The notes: generated by a model not told the origin, from the letters alone. 12,129 nucleotides of DNA from Methanobacteriota archaeon (GCA_022561895.1 JADFQH010000055.1:1-12129); one strand, 5' to 3'; numbered from the stretch's first letter, positions 1 to 5,656 are shown. Translations and numbers: made by a program.

Positions 1-78
1 ATCAGTCAGGAACGGTGATTCTTCGACGGTTCCGTTCTGCAGTACGACCTCGGTAAGTGCGGCTCCAATTTCAATCAT
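1..78 (-). CDS. atpK: A-type ATP synthase proteolipid subunit K, N-terminal fragment
   Basis: On the minus strand an ATG at 78 opens a frame that runs off the left edge of the window after 26 codons (MIEIGAALTEVVLQNGTVEE...). Haloarchaeal AtpK proteins, as I remember them, begin in the same style: MIE, a short stretch ending VVLQ, then the helical hairpin. Its place directly after atpI is the usual position of the proteolipid (c-ring) gene in the atpHIKECFABD order. The product would form the membrane rotor ring that carries ions through the A0 sector. The membrane helices and the ion-binding carboxylate lie outside the window, so the call rests on position and the N-terminus. A separate promoter candidate at 141-147 precedes it. 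Confidence 0.72.
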   Translation of the reverse strand, partial: MIEIGAALTEVVLQNGTVEESPFLTD

Positions 79-140
79 GTGTAAGGTAGTTCTCGGTGTC
101 GTTCAACGGCTTCGAACACGCTATTCTCGCCACGCGGTGA

Positions 141-147
141 CTATAAA
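141..147 (-). promoter_or_regulatory. Candidate TATA box for atpK
   Basis: Read on the minus strand this is TTTATAG, centred about 66 nt upstream of the atpK ATG at 78. A start about 26 nt downstream would give a leader of roughly 40 nt. It lies in the 204-bp gap between atpI and atpK, so it could be an internal promoter that raises expression of the ring subunit relative to the other subunits. Only the motif and the spacing are seen; its activity is inferred. Confidence 0.35.
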
Positions 148-170
148 TCCCCCGAAAGAATTCGACATAG

Positions 171-194
171 CTAAGCCCCCTCATTGGGGCTCAG
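171..194. repeat. Hairpin in the atpI-atpK gap
   Basis: AGCCCC (174-179) pairs with GGGGCT (186-191) around a 6-nt loop. After one A/C mismatch the stem is extended by C171-G194 and T172-A193. It lies between atpI and the candidate atpK promoter on the same transcript, so it could act as a partial terminator, an RNA-processing site or a stability element within the ATP synthase mRNA. Confidence 0.5.
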
Positions 195-282
195 ACTGCC
201 GTGTCTGGCAATAACACGAATTTTCGCTCGAAGCGTTCTGTCATTCCGAACGACAGTCGATAAAAACCGAAATCGAACGGGC

Positions 283-2478
283 TTAATCTGCCGGTTGCGC
301 TCGATCGTCGCCGAAGGGTTCGTACTCCTCGCCGCCGCCCTCGTAGAACTTCTGGAAGAACTCGACGTACTCCAGACGCAGCATCTGGATGCCCGCCGCA
401 GTAATTCCAAGTATTAAGACGAGGATGTGGCCGAGGACGAAGACGGCCACCGCCGCGAGGATCGCAACGACTAAGATGAGCAGCGAACCGGAGTCAACGC
501 CGATCCAGACCAGACCGGGGAAATCCTGCGTGTAACTGCTCACGTCGGTTCCCGGCAGGCGGAAGTAGGTGTAGCCCTCCTCGGTCGAATATCCGCCGAA
601 GACGATCAGGTTCACCGCAAAGGCCATCCCGCCCTTTGCGAGCAGGACCGCAACCATCCGCAGATACGAAAGGACGTGCCCGAACGCCCACGCGGGCGTC
701 TCGAACACGCCAGCGATCCCCTCGCCGATTCCGACCATGACGACGCCGATGACGAACGCGACTAAGCCAGCGATACCCACGATTTCGGGGAGACCGCCGA
801 AACCGATGAACTCGTTGAGTGCGCTTTCGGAGCCGACGAGGAGTCCGGGTTTGCTTCCCGCGAGATGCAGGCTAAAGATCCACGCGAACAGCCCGTTCAT
901 CGCGAGGATCCACGATCCACGTTCGTAGATCGCGGCTTTCAGTCCGTGGCCCATCTCGTTGATGAAGCCGATCACCAGACCGATGTTGAGATGCAGCAAG
1001 CCAAAAAGGATGCTCACGATGATCCAGAGTTCAGCCCACTGGGTGGTCTGTAACCCCTTATCGAACAGGCCCGCAAGCGGCAGATAAATCCCCATATCGG
1101 CCATATGCGCTCCGAAGAGGTCGTCGTACAGATAGCCGAAGATCGCAGTCGAGATACCAGCCCAGACGCCGATCCACCCGAGGGCCTTCATCGCCTCCGA
1201 GTCGAATCGAAGGAGGAACGCTCCCATCGCGATGTACAGGAGTCCATACCCGATATCGCCGATCATGAATCCGAACGCCAGCGGGTAGGTGAGAAACACC
1301 AGTAGGGTGGGGTCGAGCTCGGTGTACTTCGGTCGGTTCACCAGATTGACGAGCAGTTCGAACGGTTTTGCAGCACCGGGATTGTCGAGGACGACCGGCG
1401 GTTTCTCCTCGTGCATGGTCGTCTCCTGTCCCCCGTCGGCTCTGACCTCCTCGCCGCCGTCGGTCGCGGCCGGTTTTTCGGCGGGCGCTTGCTCCGTCTC
1501 GCCGCGATCCGAGGAGTCGGACTCAGCGACCGGCTCCGCGTGGCCGTCGTGGGTGACCCGTTCTAGCTCATCGACGACGACCCGCTCGCCGACGGACTCG
1601 GCGAGCGCCGATTCGAACTCGGAGTACTGCTCCGAAAGAACCCACCCCTCCGCGATGAAGGAGTGTTCGGTCGTCGCAAACGAAAGCGGGATCTCCGCCT
1701 TTTGGACATCGATCGAAAGCTGTTCCTCGACGGCGAGAAGAAAGCCCGCGGCGTCGAGCTTCAGCTCTTCTATATCCGCTTCGACCTCGTCGAGTTTCGC
1801 GTCGATCTCCTCCTTTCGGGCTTCGAGATCGGCGACGTACTCCTCGGGACTCGTCTCCGCTTCGGGAACCGAAAGCGCGGTTGCCTCGACGTTGACGAGT
1901 ACGTCCGCAAGCACGTCTTCATACCCCTCCTCCGGATAGACGAAGACCGCGACGATGCCGTCCTCGGCAAACGTCTCGAACTCCTCGATTCCCTCCGTCT
2001 CCGAAAGCTCTTCTTCGATCTCGTCTTCGCGCCCCTCGACGACCGCGGTGTCGAGTGCGTTGTACCCCGAGAGAAGGTCGAGATCGATCCCGAGTCTCGC
2101 GAAGGGGCGAACCGAGGCGAGGCGGTCGTCGATGTCACGATGCTCCTCTCGCAGTTCGGCCCGCCTGTCATCGAGCTCGTTGACACGCCCGCGTACGTCC
2201 TCGATCTCGGCGTCGATCTCCTCGTCGGTGACGATTCGGCTCGGACCGGCATCCTCCTCGTCGATGTTGAGGATGCTCTCGATCGAGCGAACGGTGACGA
2301 GCGTCTCCGAGAGTGGTTCGGCCTCCGGCCGGGTGTCGCCGACGCGAAATCCCTCCCATCGGTCGTCGTAATCGACGACGTGCAGGAGGTTGAGTTCGTG
2401 GACCGTCTCGATGACCTCCTCCATCACCGCTTTCGATCCCGTTACCGAGACCTTGCTCATTCGCTCAGGTCTGAGCAT
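283..2478 (-). CDS. atpI: A-type ATP synthase subunit I (membrane stator, a-subunit homologue)
   Basis: The product is a 731-residue protein of the V/A-type ATPase subunit I (NtpI, 116-kDa a-subunit) family, which forms the stationary half-channel beside the c-ring. The start MLRPERMSKVSVTGSKAVME at 2478 is chosen because haloarchaeal AtpI proteins begin this way; a longer frame to 2601 merely crosses atpH. The first ~370 residues are a cytoplasmic arm with two acidic coiled coils (about 80-120 and 235-275). A low-complexity acidic linker follows at about 310-360, then a C-terminal membrane domain from about residue 385 with around seven to eight hydrophobic helices. The family signature HVLSYLRMVAVLLAKG carries the expected essential arginine, here about R607. 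The gene overlaps atpH by 14 nt, which implies coupled translation, and stops with TAA at 283-285. Length and motifs look intact. Confidence 0.95.
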   Translation of the reverse strand: MLRPERMSKVSVTGSKAVMEEVIETVHELNLLHVVDYDDRWEGFRVGDTRPEAEPLSETLVTVRSIESILNIDEEDAGPSRIVTDEEIDAEIEDVRGRVNELDDRRAELREEHRDIDDRLASVRPFARLGIDLDLLSGYNALDTAVVEGREDEIEEELSETEGIEEFETFAEDGIVAVFVYPEEGYEDVLADVLVNVEATALSVPEAETSPEEYVADLEARKEEIDAKLDEVEADIEELKLDAAGFLLAVEEQLSIDVQKAEIPLSFATTEHSFIAEGWVLSEQYSEFESALAESVGERVVVDELERVTHDGHAEPVAESDSSDRGETEQAPAEKPAATDGGEEVRADGGQETTMHEEKPPVVLDNPGAAKPFELLVNLVNRPKYTELDPTLLVFLTYPLAFGFMIGDIGYGLLYIAMGAFLLRFDSEAMKALGWIGVWAGISTAIFGYLYDDLFGAHMADMGIYLPLAGLFDKGLQTTQWAELWIIVSILFGLLHLNIGLVIGFINEMGHGLKAAIYERGSWILAMNGLFAWIFSLHLAGSKPGLLVGSESALNEFIGFGGLPEIVGIAGLVAFVIGVVMVGIGEGIAGVFETPAWAFGHVLSYLRMVAVLLAKGGMAFAVNLIVFGGYSTEEGYTYFRLPGTDVSSYTQDFPGLVWIGVDSGSLLILVVAILAAVAVFVLGHILVLILGITAAGIQMLRLEYVEFFQKFYEGGGEEYEPFGDDRAQPAD

Positions 2479-2797
2479 GCACCGCCTCCTCGAACTGTGA
2501 GACGACGAACTCGATGACCTCCTCGCGCTGTCCCGCAGAGCGTGATTCGAGGCGGTCGCGCTCCTCCTCGCCGCGCGCGAGGATCTCCTCTCGTTCTCCA
2601 TCGATCTCTTCTCGGGCTTCTGCGAGGCGCGTTTCGGCGTCCTCTTCTGCCTCCTCGCGGGCCTCCTCGCGGATGTCGTCCGCGCGGGCGCGAGCGTCGT
2701 TGATGCGCTCTTCGCGTTCGCGCTCGGCCTCCGAGACGATCTCGTCGGCCTCCGCTTCGGCCTCTTTGATCCGGTCTAAAACCTCTGGCCTCGGCAT
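2465..2797 (-). CDS. atpH: A-type ATP synthase subunit H (peripheral stalk)
   Basis: The 110-residue protein is almost entirely charged helix (repeated EAEAEADEIV and EEAREEAEEDAETR-type heptads) from residue 5 to about 100, as expected for the AhaH/AtpH peripheral-stalk coiled coil that pairs with subunit E and ties the catalytic head to AtpI. MPRPEVLDRIKEAEAEADEI is the usual haloarchaeal start. The ATG at 2797 sits about 35 nt after a clear TATA box, so the mRNA would be almost leaderless. It is the first gene of the operon and overlaps atpI by 14 nt. The family is defined more by composition and position than by catalytic residues, but the context makes the call firm. Confidence 0.92.
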   Translation of the reverse strand: MPRPEVLDRIKEAEAEADEIVSEAEREREERINDARARADDIREEAREEAEEDAETRLAEAREEIDGEREEILARGEEERDRLESRSAGQREEVIEFVVSQFEEAVHAQT

Positions 2798-2827
2798 ACT
2801 GTAATCAGGACGAAGGTTGCATGACGG

Positions 2828-2835
2828 GCTATAAG
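2828..2835 (-). promoter_or_regulatory. TATA box of the ATP synthase operon (atpH promoter)
   Basis: On the minus strand the sequence is CTTATAGC, centred near 2832 and 35 nt upstream of the atpH ATG. With the usual 25-27 nt spacing, transcription would start near 2806 and leave a leader of about 8 nt. No Shine-Dalgarno sequence is seen, which is normal for leaderless haloarchaeal mRNAs. Confidence 0.6.
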
Positions 2836-2910
2836 GGCGTTGCGAAACTCACAGCATGAGCCGCTCATCTTTTACGCTGTTGACAGAGATCTTGGATTTC
2901 TGACTGTTAA

Positions 2911-3039
2911 CCAGAACGCGAAGTGTTCTGGCCACAAAACGCGACTCGCGCCCTGCGGTTGCTCGTCGCGACCGCTCGCTCACTGCGTTCGTCACCGGCG
3001 GCTTCGCCGCCGGTTTCCAGCGGGACCGAAGGTCCCGCT
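2911..3039. repeat. Cluster of three 9-3-9 hairpins upstream of the atp operon
   Basis: Three inverted repeats share the same 21-nt geometry of a 9-bp stem and a 3-nt loop. They are 2911-2931 (CCAGAACGC / GTGTTCTGG, loop GAA, one G-T pair), 2994-3014 (ACCGGCGGC / GCCGCCGGT, loop TTC) and 3019-3039 (AGCGGGACC / GGTCCCGCT, loop GAA). The last two are perfect and only 4 nt apart. A strand bearing GCTCGTCGCGACCGCTCGCT lies between the first two; strings of this kind seem to recur in haloarchaeal intergenic DNA, from memory only. The cluster sits between the end of the GNAT gene and the atpH promoter, so it may terminate the former, act as a repeat element, or both. No ORF in this interval looks protein-like. 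Confidence 0.7.
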
Positions 3040-3057
3040 CGGTTCGCGGAGGGAGTG

Positions 3058-3088
3058 CTCGTTCAGAACGCCCACCTGAAAACGAGTG
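3058..3088. repeat. Bulged inverted repeat downstream of the GNAT gene
   Basis: CTCGTTCAG near 3058-3066 is complementary to CTGAAAACGAG at 3076-3086, apart from a 2-nt bulge, with a 9-nt loop. On the minus strand it lies about 35-65 nt after the stop codon of the acetyltransferase gene, where a transcript end would be expected. It may belong to the same repetitive cluster as the three hairpins to its left. Confidence 0.4.
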
Positions 3089-3121
3089 ACACGATACATT
3101 CATTGATAGATTATAGATAGG

Positions 3122-3643
3122 TCAACATCGCAACGTGTAGATGCCCGTCGGATACGACTTCTCCCCGATCTCGTGTTTTCCCGCGCCAGTTCGGTCGAAA
3201 CCACGAGCCTCGTAGAATCGTCGTCCAGTTTCGTTGCCCGACAGCATTTCGAGGTAGAGAGTATTCACGCCATCGGGGAGGAGTTCGAGACCCCGTTCGA
3301 GAAGTGCAGTTCCGAGACCCCGTCCCCAGCAATCGGGTTCGACGTAGATCGCCTTTAGCTCGGCTTCTCCCCGACCGACGGACTCCTTCGTTTCGTCCTC
3401 TTCCCACCGGAAGTCCGCGAACCCGCGAACGGTTTCGTCGGTATCAGTCGCTACCAACACTCCATCTCGGTTTTCACGAAGTCGTTCGAACCAGTACTGA
3501 ACCTCCTTGTCCGAGGGATCGACCGACTGCTGCTGGAGGATTTCGTCCGGGAGTAGCCCGTCGTAGGCCTCCCGCCACGCCAGTCCGTGAACCCTGATCA
3601 GCCCCCGAACATCGGCCTGATCTTCCAACCGCCGGACGTTCAT
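3122..3643 (-). CDS. GNAT-family N-acetyltransferase
   Basis: The 173-residue protein has the GNAT fold signatures. Motif A at residues 95-114 (ELKAIYVEPDCWGRGLGTAL) contains the acetyl-CoA pyrophosphate loop W-G-R-G-L-G at 106-111. Motif B at 137-149 (NETGRRFYEARGF) follows, and an N-terminal helix pair (VHGLAWREAYDGLLP) is typical of the RimI-like or 'WREAY' subgroup. It would transfer an acetyl group from acetyl-CoA to an amine; the substrate cannot be read from the sequence. The length is normal and nothing is broken. The ATG at 3643 lies 27 nt after a strong TATA box, which indicates a leaderless, single-gene transcript ending before the hairpin cluster at 2911-3088. Confidence 0.92.
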   Translation of the reverse strand: MNVRRLEDQADVRGLIRVHGLAWREAYDGLLPDEILQQQSVDPSDKEVQYWFERLRENRDGVLVATDTDETVRGFADFRWEEDETKESVGRGEAELKAIYVEPDCWGRGLGTALLERGLELLPDGVNTLYLEMLSGNETGRRFYEARGFDRTGAGKHEIGEKSYPTGIYTLRC

Positions 3644-3665
3644 CGATCATGGATCTTCGCGATTG

Positions 3666-3675
3666 TATATAAAAT
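3666..3675 (-). promoter_or_regulatory. TATA box of the GNAT gene
   Basis: On the minus strand the sequence is ATTTTATATA, centred about 27 nt before the ATG at 3643. This is the best match to the archaeal TATA consensus in the window, and its spacing predicts transcription starting at or next to the ATG (leaderless). Confidence 0.65.
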
Positions 3676-3736
3676 CCGTGTATCAGACAGCGCTCACGCT
3701 GCCCAGTTCGAGAAGCGGGAAACGGAACGCATCAGT

Positions 3737-4255
3737 TCACGGCGGATTCTCAATGGTGTTCACAATCCCCATATCCTCGCTCTCGTAGCCGTGTCGCCAC
3801 GCTTTCACTACGGCCAGTGCAACCAAGTCCGGAAGCTCGACCTCGATACAGGAGGGTTCCGCGTCGGCTCGCGCTGCGTCCGGCGGTGGGTGGAAATGCT
3901 TTTCAGGTGAGTGATAAGGGCGGTTGTCACTGCTTTCCGGTGATCGTCTGTGCGGGTCCGCGATCACCGGGAAGGGACGACAACCGTCATTATGTGGGTT
4001 TGGATGGCGGTCGAACCGAAAATCGAGGTCGGCGTCCGGTTCCCGATAGTGAAAGCTGTAGTAGCCCCGGCGGCTCCAGCGAATATCGAACCGTTCGGGT
4101 CCGTGAAAACCGTCGGAAAGCGTGATCGAAAGCGTCGTCGGATTCTCGGATGAATCGAACGAATACTCGGAAGCGAACGGCTCATACTGTCGGCTGTACG
4201 TACCGAAACACCGCCAGCAACGAGGAGCCGAACTACTGGCGATATCAGCCAGCAC
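3737..4255 (-). CDS. Hypothetical protein: open remnant of the disrupted HFHPPP gene
   Basis: This is the longest remaining open frame in the disrupted gene (172 codons from a GTG). Residues 1-24 (VLADIASSSAPRCWRCFGTY...) are encoded by the inserted element itself and look unlike the rest. Native sequence begins at EPFASEYSFDSSENPTTLSI. Recognisable parts are IRWSRRGYYSFHYREPDADL, FDRHPNPH, the palindrome-encoded stretch rich in Pro, Arg and Ser (about residues 88-114), then HFHPPPDAARADAEPSCIEV and a helical tail. No good TATA box lies at the right distance before 4255, so expression would have to come from the regulator's transcript by reinitiation. Whether any protein is made is unknown. 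Confidence 0.5.
   Translation of the reverse strand: MLADIASSSAPRCWRCFGTYSRQYEPFASEYSFDSSENPTTLSITLSDGFHGPERFDIRWSRRGYYSFHYREPDADLDFRFDRHPNPHNDGCRPFPVIADPHRRSPESSDNRPYHSPEKHFHPPPDAARADAEPSCIEVELPDLVALAVVKAWRHGYESEDMGIVNTIENPP
3914..3993. repeat. Near-perfect palindromic element inserted in frame
   Basis: The arms 3914-3946 and 3961-3993 (33 nt each) pair around a 14-nt loop (3947-3960). The inner 10 bp (CCGGTGATCG / CGATCACCGG) and an outer 8-bp block (CGGTTGTC / GACAACCG) are perfect. In all, four positions mismatch and three are G-T. The triplet GTG at 3911-3913 and 3994-3996 flanks both ends, a possible 3-bp target duplication. In the host gene it adds 27 codons without a stop between HPNP and HSPEKHFHPPP. 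It resembles a mobile palindrome of the kind tolerated within coding sequence; the palindrome is seen directly, insertion is inferred. Confidence 0.75.
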
Positions 4256-4292
4256 ATCACAACCATCTAAAAAGAGTTACAGCCGACAGTAT
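4184..4292. mobile_element. 109-bp MITE-like element with 15-bp perfect terminal inverted repeats
   Basis: ATACTGTCGGCTGTA (4184-4198) and its exact complement TACAGCCGACAGTAT (4278-4292) bound a 79-nt interior with no coding capacity of its own beyond readthrough. The interior contains a CGCCAG / CTGGCG inverted repeat. If AT at each end is a 2-bp target duplication, the mobile part is 105 bp with 13-bp termini. Taking out 107 nt restores one reading frame across the insertion point, which is strong internal evidence for insertion. There is no transposase, so it would have been moved in trans by an insertion sequence with the same ends; I do not recognise the family. Confidence 0.8.
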
Positions 4293-4372
4293 CCTGTCGT
4301 TCGAATCGATCCCGAATCCGAGAGAGCGCGCTGGCGTCTGGCTGGCCGAAGCCCTGTTCGCCATCGGCCATT

Positions 4373-4885
4373 TTAGACTTCAGCGAGATCGCGGGCGCGT
4401 TTGAACGAGAGTGCGGCCTGCGCCCTTGCGAGGTTCCCTCGGGCCGCTTGCCACTCCGTCACGTCGCTCCACGGATCGGCCGGGCCGTCCTCGAACTCGC
4501 TCGTGAGTGCGAGCTCCTCGGGGGACTCAACACCGTAACGCTCGCGGTAGGCGTCGACCTCGTCTTTCAGCTCCGCGATCTCACGAACCAGTTCGTTGTT
4601 GGTTCGGTTTCGTTGCAACTCCTGTATTCGATCCATCAGATACCGATCCTCGTTTCGTACGTATCGAGTCGTTTGTCCACTTTCGACCGCGTTCGCGGTG
4701 TTCAACCCCACGAGACGAACGAGATGTTTTCGCGCCGTCGATTCACTGACGTGGGCACGCTCTGCGATCTCGGCGGCCGTTTCTGGCTCCCGTGTCTCCT
4801 CGATGACCGCCTCAACACGATCAAACCCATCAGTTGCCGCGATCCACTCCTCAATTGCCTCCTCGTTCGGATCGAACTCCGGCAT
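4373..4885 (-). CDS. Winged-helix regulator with coiled coil (DUF7342-like)
   Basis: The product is 170 residues from the ATG at 4885 (MPEFDPNEEAIEEWIAATDG). That start is preferred to the upstream in-frame one at 4981 because a TATA box lies at 4911-4920, inside the longer frame, and predicts a leaderless transcript from 4885. Residues 20-75 form a helix-turn-helix/winged-helix domain (AAEIAERAHVSESTARKHLV). A coiled coil follows at about 80-118 (YLMDRIQELQRNRTNNELVR), then a conserved-looking tail, DPWSDVTEWQAARGNLARAQ. I associate this architecture with a common haloarchaeal family (DUF7342), usually paired with a small downstream gene. Here that partner starts one base after the TAA (ATG 4371), and the pair resembles a regulator-effector or toxin-antitoxin-like unit, although no toxic activity is known to me. 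The gene itself looks intact. Confidence 0.8.
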   Translation of the reverse strand: MPEFDPNEEAIEEWIAATDGFDRVEAVIEETREPETAAEIAERAHVSESTARKHLVRLVGLNTANAVESGQTTRYVRNEDRYLMDRIQELQRNRTNNELVREIAELKDEVDAYRERYGVESPEELALTSEFEDGPADPWSDVTEWQAARGNLARAQAALSFKRARDLAEV

Positions 4886-4910
4886 CGTCCGTGCTACGGC
4901 CGGTAGTCGT

Positions 4911-4920
4911 AAATAATTAT
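4911..4920 (-). promoter_or_regulatory. TATA box of the winged-helix regulator
   Basis: On the minus strand the sequence is ATAATTATTT, centred about 29 nt before the ATG at 4885. This predicts a leaderless transcript and supports the shorter start of the regulator. It faces the methyltransferase promoter across a 150-bp divergent region. Confidence 0.6.
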
Positions 4921-5006
4921 CGAGGGGTTCGAATAATCGTTCTGTCGAGCGCGGACGAATTGCTCTCGAATGTCGACCCATCGTGACTCAGCGTCAAAAG
5001 GGAGGA

Positions 5007-5012
5007 TTAAAT
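5007..5012 (+). promoter_or_regulatory. TATA box of the methyltransferase gene
   Basis: TTAAAT is centred 26 nt before the ATG at 5036. The spacing fits leaderless transcription starting exactly at the original start codon, the one followed by the in-frame TAG. It therefore supports 5036, not 5132, as the ancestral start. Confidence 0.5.
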
Positions 5013-5035
5013 GAACACGACCCGAACTCCCGTCA

Positions 5036-5131
5036 ATGGGAGTCCTCGAAGACAAGGCGCGCGCCCGGCTGTTTTAGAAGTATCTCTCGAAGGTCTACGA
5101 CCGAGTCAATCCCTTCGTTTGGAACGAGGCG
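5036..5131 (+). pseudogene. Original N-terminus of the methyltransferase, interrupted by TAG
   Basis: In the same frame as the downstream gene, ATG 5036 reads MGVLEDKARARLF, then TAG at 5075-5077, then KYLSKVYDRVNPFVWNEA and straight into MRGQ at 5132. Haloarchaeal relatives, as I recall them, start MG(I/V)LE(N/D)KARAR-FYKYLSKVYD, so the stop most likely replaces a tyrosine codon (TAC or TAT) by one base change. The conserved sequence on both sides of the stop shows that the coding region once began here. Confidence 0.75.
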
Positions 5132-5656
5132 ATGCGCGGACAGGCCCTTTCGATGCTCGACATTGAGGAAGGAGACCGCGTCCTCGACGTGGGCTGTGGG
5201 ACGGGCTTTGCCACCGAAGGAATCCTCGAACACACCGAGAACGTCCACGGACTCGATCAGAGCCCCCACCAGATCGAAAAAGCATGGGCAAAGTTGGGCA
5301 AACACGACCCCGTCAGCTTCTATCTGGGCGACGCTGAACGCCTTCCATTCAGGGATGACAGCTTCGACATCGTCTGGTCATCGGGTTCGATCGAGTACTG
5401 GCCCAACCCCGTCGAAGCTCTAAGAGAAATCCGCCGTATCACCAAACCGGGCGGACAGGTGTTGATCGTCGGCCCGAACTACCCGAAAACGGGGATCATG
5501 CAGAAAGTTGCGGACTCGATCATGCTGTTTTATGACGCCGAAGAGGCGGACAGGATGTTCGCCGAGGCCGGGTTCGAGGCGGTCGAACACCGGCTGATGG
5601 GCCCCTCCTACGATCCTGACATCGCGATCACCTCCGTTGCCGAGGTCACCGACTGA
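5132..5656 (+). CDS. Class I SAM-dependent methyltransferase, N-terminally truncated
   Basis: The open part is 174 residues. It contains motif I VLDVGCGTGFATEG (residues 17-30, SAM loop), the acidic residue after strand 2 (GLDQS, D42), GDAERLPF (66-73, adenine contact), VWSSGSIEYWPNP (81-93) and the post-motif KPGGQVLIVGPN (105-116). It belongs to the UbiE/MPBQ-like haloarchaeal group, in which a role in quinone or lipid methylation has been suggested; the substrate is not readable here. Residues before MRGQ, about 32 and normally an N-terminal helix covering the SAM pocket, are separated by an in-frame TAG. ATG 5132 is the first usable start after that stop and would need reinitiation on a leaderless mRNA. 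The core is intact, so partial activity is possible, but the gene may be a young pseudogene. Confidence 0.85.
   Translation: MRGQALSMLDIEEGDRVLDVGCGTGFATEGILEHTENVHGLDQSPHQIEKAWAKLGKHDPVSFYLGDAERLPFRDDSFDIVWSSGSIEYWPNPVEALREIRRITKPGGQVLIVGPNYPKTGIMQKVADSIMLFYDAEEADRMFAEAGFEAVEHRLMGPSYDPDIAITSVAEVTD

Larger units (their letters stand above)
3737..4371 (-). pseudogene. Disrupted partner gene of the winged-helix regulator (HFHPPP-motif protein)
   Basis: The ancestral gene appears to start at the ATG at 4371, one base after the regulator's TAA, and end with the TGA at 3737-3739. The first frame (MADGEQGFGQPDASALSRIR... ) runs 34 codons and stops at TAG 4267-4269. The rest (EPFASEYSFDSSENPT onward) is in another frame. 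Removing 107 nt (4184-4290) from the inverted-repeat-bounded element rejoins ...RDRFERQD to EPFASEYSFD in one frame, without any other change. Removing also the 81 nt at 3914-3994 gives an intact 148-residue protein with HPNP-HSPEKHFHPPPDA. As I recall, haloarchaea often carry a small protein ending in an HFHPPP motif next to this type of regulator, at about this length. Its function is unknown to me. The gene is probably inactive or strongly altered. Confidence 0.75.

Noticed and set aside
1663..2517. Long plus-strand open frame (284 codons) opposite atpI
   Set aside because: It is antisense to the strongly conserved AtpI N-terminal domain. GC-rich haloarchaeal genes commonly leave such frames open, and its composition is not that of a haloarchaeal protein.
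2911..3039. CRISPR array
   Set aside because: The three hairpins share shape but not sequence, and there are no equal repeats separated by regular spacers here or elsewhere in the window.
4267..4279. Programmed -1 frameshift at the TTTTT run joining the 34-codon frame to the downstream frame
   Set aside because: Slipping there is possible on paper, but the run lies inside the inverted-repeat element and the product would keep 24 element-encoded residues. Simple insertion explains both the frame change and the repeats.
4886..4981. 32-codon N-terminal extension of the winged-helix regulator
   Set aside because: The TATA box for this gene lies inside the extension and the extra residues are unlike the family start, so translation from 4885 is preferred.
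5001..5013. GGAGG followed by ATG at 5011 as a translated gene start
   Set aside because: The frame from 5011 overlaps the conserved methyltransferase N-terminus out of frame and does not look like a protein. The TTAAAT here is better read as a TATA box.
5075..5077. TAG read as pyrrolysine or another recoded residue
   Set aside because: TAG is used as the normal stop of etfA and of the membrane winged-helix gene in this window, no recoding machinery is visible, and a one-base change from a tyrosine codon is simpler.
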